Positions 6,430-7,650 of a stretch of 7,650 nt of DNA are shown one piece after another. Source of the DNA: Bacillota bacterium (GTDB lineage: Bacteria > Bacillota > Dethiobacteria > Dethiobacterales > Dethiobacteraceae); contig QLUI01000078.1 in the NCBI GenBank assembly GCA_018725345.1, positions 1 through 7,650 on the forward strand, in the 5' to 3' direction. Numbering within the stretch: position 1 is the stretch's first letter; every line of letters starts with the position of its first letter. Both the position numbers and the translations under genes were made by a program. The notes under the pieces were generated by a model. The model made no database searches. It worked only from the letters and a program-made list of their open reading frames with translations, and was not told the origin of the DNA.

Positions 6430-7509
6430 CTATACACGCAAATAATGGTTTCCCGGCATTTTCTTTACCGCGCACACCAATTCCAGCTCAAGCAAGCTGA
6501 CTGCCAAAGCCTCAGCAGATAAAGCGCAACAGGCGACCAATTCATCAAAATGAACAGGTTCATACTCCATGAATTGCAAAATATTTTTTTGTGTCTGCGT
6601 AAAGTTTTGCTGCTCATCTTTCATGCCGACAAGGGATAATGCCCCTAAAGTAGCCAAAATGTCTGCGGCACTTTCCACCAGAGCTGCGCCTTCTTTAATC
6701 AAGCGATGGCAGCCGCGGCTCGCTGGACTGTTGATGCTGCCCGGCACAGCAAGCACTTCCCGCCCCTGCTCGAGAGCACTATCGGCTGTGATCAAAGCAC
6801 CGCTTCGCTCTGCCGCTTCCACAATAACCACTGCCAGGGAGAGACCGCTGATAATCCGGTTGCGCATCGGGAAATGTGGCGGTTTTGGCTGTGTGCCCAA
6901 GGGGAACTCACTAAGGATCACACCCTGGCGCTCAATTTTATCACGCAACTTTTTATTTTCAGGTGGGTAACAGATATCCAGGCCACAACCCAACACTGCC
7001 GCCGTCCGCCCGCCTGCTCTCAGCGCACCAAGGTGGGCAGCCGTGTCTATCCCCCTGGCCATTCCGCTAACTACGGTTACGCCATGAGAAGCCAAATCAC
7101 CGCTAAGTCTGTCAGCAACTGCTTTTCCGTAGGCAGTAGCTTTTCTTGAGCCAACCAGAGAAACACATAAATGGTCAAGCGCAGTAAAATCACCACGGTA
7201 ATATAATACTGCGGGCGGGTCAGAAATTTCTTTTAGAATTTTTGGATAGCGTTCCTCATTGACAAGCACTGCATCAAAACCTGCCGAAGCCAAACGCTGA
7301 AGCTCTCTGAGGGGATCAACATTTTTACGTTCTGCAACCATTACGGCAGCGACTTTCGCTGGCAAGCCTGCGGCAACTAGCGCATCCATATCTGCGGTGA
7401 ACACTTTCTCCGCTGAGCCAATTACTTCCACCAGGCGTGGGATTCGCCTAGCCCCTAGGACTGAAATTTTGCTAAGTGCCAACCAAAATGGCAATTCCCG
7501 CAAAAACAT
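6430..7509 (-). CDS. dprA: DNA processing protein DprA/Smf
   Basis: DprA binds incoming single-stranded DNA during natural transformation, protects it and loads RecA on it; it acts in the cytoplasm. The 359-residue product has the full family layout. A helical SAM-like N-terminal region spans about residues 1-65. The Rossmann-fold core spans about 85-290, with VGSRKATAYG (119-128), VSGMARGID (147-155), FPMRNRIISGL (213-223), ERSGALITA (234-242) and VPGS (255-258). A C-terminal winged-helix region spans about 300-359. The ATG start follows a strong GGAGG. It is the first gene after the promoter at 7574-7602 and lies 62 bp upstream of topA, as in many Bacillota. Presence of dprA does not prove competence, because most bacteria carry it. 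Family identity is secure. Confidence 0.96.
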   Translation of the reverse strand: MFLRELPFWLALSKISVLGARRIPRLVEVIGSAEKVFTADMDALVAAGLPAKVAAVMVAERKNVDPLRELQRLASAGFDAVLVNEERYPKILKEISDPPAVLYYRGDFTALDHLCVSLVGSRKATAYGKAVADRLSGDLASHGVTVVSGMARGIDTAAHLGALRAGGRTAAVLGCGLDICYPPENKKLRDKIERQGVILSEFPLGTQPKPPHFPMRNRIISGLSLAVVIVEAAERSGALITADSALEQGREVLAVPGSINSPASRGCHRLIKEGAALVESAADILATLGALSLVGMKDEQQNFTQTQKNILQFMEYEPVHFDELVACCALSAEALAVSLLELELVCAVKKMPGNHYLRV

Positions 7510-7513
7510 CTCA

Positions 7514-7518
7514 CCTCC
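7514..7518 (-). promoter_or_regulatory. dprA ribosome binding site
   Basis: GGAGG, continuing into GGAGGTGAG, is an excellent anti-Shine-Dalgarno match. It lies only 4 nt from the ATG at 7507-7509, which is short. The third codon is TTG at 7501-7503, giving a spacing of 10 nt, so initiation two codons later cannot be excluded. The difference would be two residues at the N terminus. Confidence 0.7.
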
Positions 7519-7573
7519 GCCGCAGCACCTCTATTTTTCAGTCTGCTCATCTTCATATGGTCGATTTCAATTC

Positions 7574-7602
7574 AGTATACCATAGGCTATGTAAATCTTC
7601 AA
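7574..7602 (-). promoter_or_regulatory. Sigma-A type promoter for dprA (likely operon promoter)
   Basis: Read on the minus strand, TTGAAG (7597-7602, four of six matches to the -35 consensus) is followed by a 17-bp spacer and TATACT (7574-7579, five of six matches to the -10 consensus). The -10 is preceded by TGG, giving the extended -10 TGn element. Transcription would be expected to start near 7567, leaving a leader of a little under 60 nt before the dprA start. A short dyad (CATAG-N-CTATG, 7581-7591) lies inside the spacer. The element is seen in the sequence; its activity is inferred. Confidence 0.7.
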
Positions 7603-7650
7603 AATAACATGAGAAATGTTGATATCAAGCTAGTTTTTTATGCAAAAAAA
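7603..7650. other. Upstream edge of the intergenic region, no gene seen
   Basis: Beyond the promoter the remaining bases are AT-rich and hold no credible reading frame. Read on the minus strand, the window opens with seven T residues (7644-7650). These could be the U-tract of a terminator ending an upstream minus-strand gene, but the stem would lie outside the window, so this cannot be judged. Confidence 0.3.
7606..7628. promoter_or_regulatory. Short inverted repeats just upstream of the dprA -35 (possible operator)
   Basis: Two dyads abut here. AACAT-N5-ATGTT (7606-7620) has perfect 5-bp arms, and TTGATATCAA (7619-7628) is a perfect 10-bp palindrome that shares two bases with it. They start four bases upstream of the -35 hexamer, where an activator or repressor could bind. 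They match neither the Gram-positive LexA box nor the CodY consensus. In AT-rich intergenic DNA such short dyads can arise by chance, so this is only a candidate site. Confidence 0.25.

Noticed and set aside
6569..7149. Open plus-strand frames opposite dprA (133 and 147 codons)
   Set aside because: They lie antisense to a clearly conserved dprA, show no recognisable domain, and have low-complexity, atypical composition. They are shadows of the real gene.
7590..7610. CodY-binding motif near the dprA promoter
   Set aside because: The best alignment to the 15-bp CodY consensus has more than five mismatches.
7606..7620. LexA (SOS) box upstream of dprA
   Set aside because: The dyad is AAC-N9-GTT, whereas the Gram-positive LexA box has GAAC-N4-GTTC. 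Spacing and flanks do not fit.

Overview
The window is one co-directional block of six complete genes, all on the minus strand. In transcription order they are dprA, topA, trmFO, xerC, hslV and hslU. I recognise every gene from conserved family motifs, and none is visibly broken. There is no RNA gene, mobile element, CRISPR array or prophage signal. The order topA-trmFO-xerC-hslV-hslU, usually followed by codY, is a hallmark of Bacillota (Firmicutes). The folate/FAD-dependent TrmFO, the strong purine-rich ribosome binding sites and the moderate GC content agree with this. A clostridial or negativicute-type bacterium is my best guess, but the rank below phylum is inference.

Layout from right to left. 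Positions 7510-7650 are the upstream region, with a good sigma-A type promoter (-35 at 7597-7602, 17-bp spacer, extended -10 at 7574-7579) and several short dyads. dprA (6430-7509) follows. A 62-bp gap contains a perfect TATAAT and may give topA its own promoter. topA (4298-6367) then runs into trmFO (start chosen at the TTG at 4236, stop at 2920). xerC (start chosen at the ATG at 2863, stop at 1970), hslV (1428-1958) and hslU (4-1410) follow with short gaps. hslU ends three bases before the window edge, so the expected next gene (codY in relatives) cannot be seen. No stretch over 300 bases lacks a gene.

The genes share a chromosome-maintenance and housekeeping theme. DprA loads RecA on incoming single-stranded DNA, TopA relaxes negative supercoils, and XerC resolves chromosome dimers. 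TrmFO methylates U54 of tRNA. HslV and HslU form one two-component ATP-dependent protease. Very tight spacing (xerC's stop codon overlaps the hslV ribosome binding site, and hslV and hslU are 17 bp apart) supports co-transcription, at least within xerC-hslV-hslU.

I do not see a new biological system here. The points most worth a second look are regulatory and small: two predicted mRNA hairpins that sequester Shine-Dalgarno sequences (at the topA/trmFO and trmFO/xerC junctions), two competing trmFO starts, a possible internal topA promoter, and an HslV with a four-residue propeptide that commits it to the threonine mechanism.
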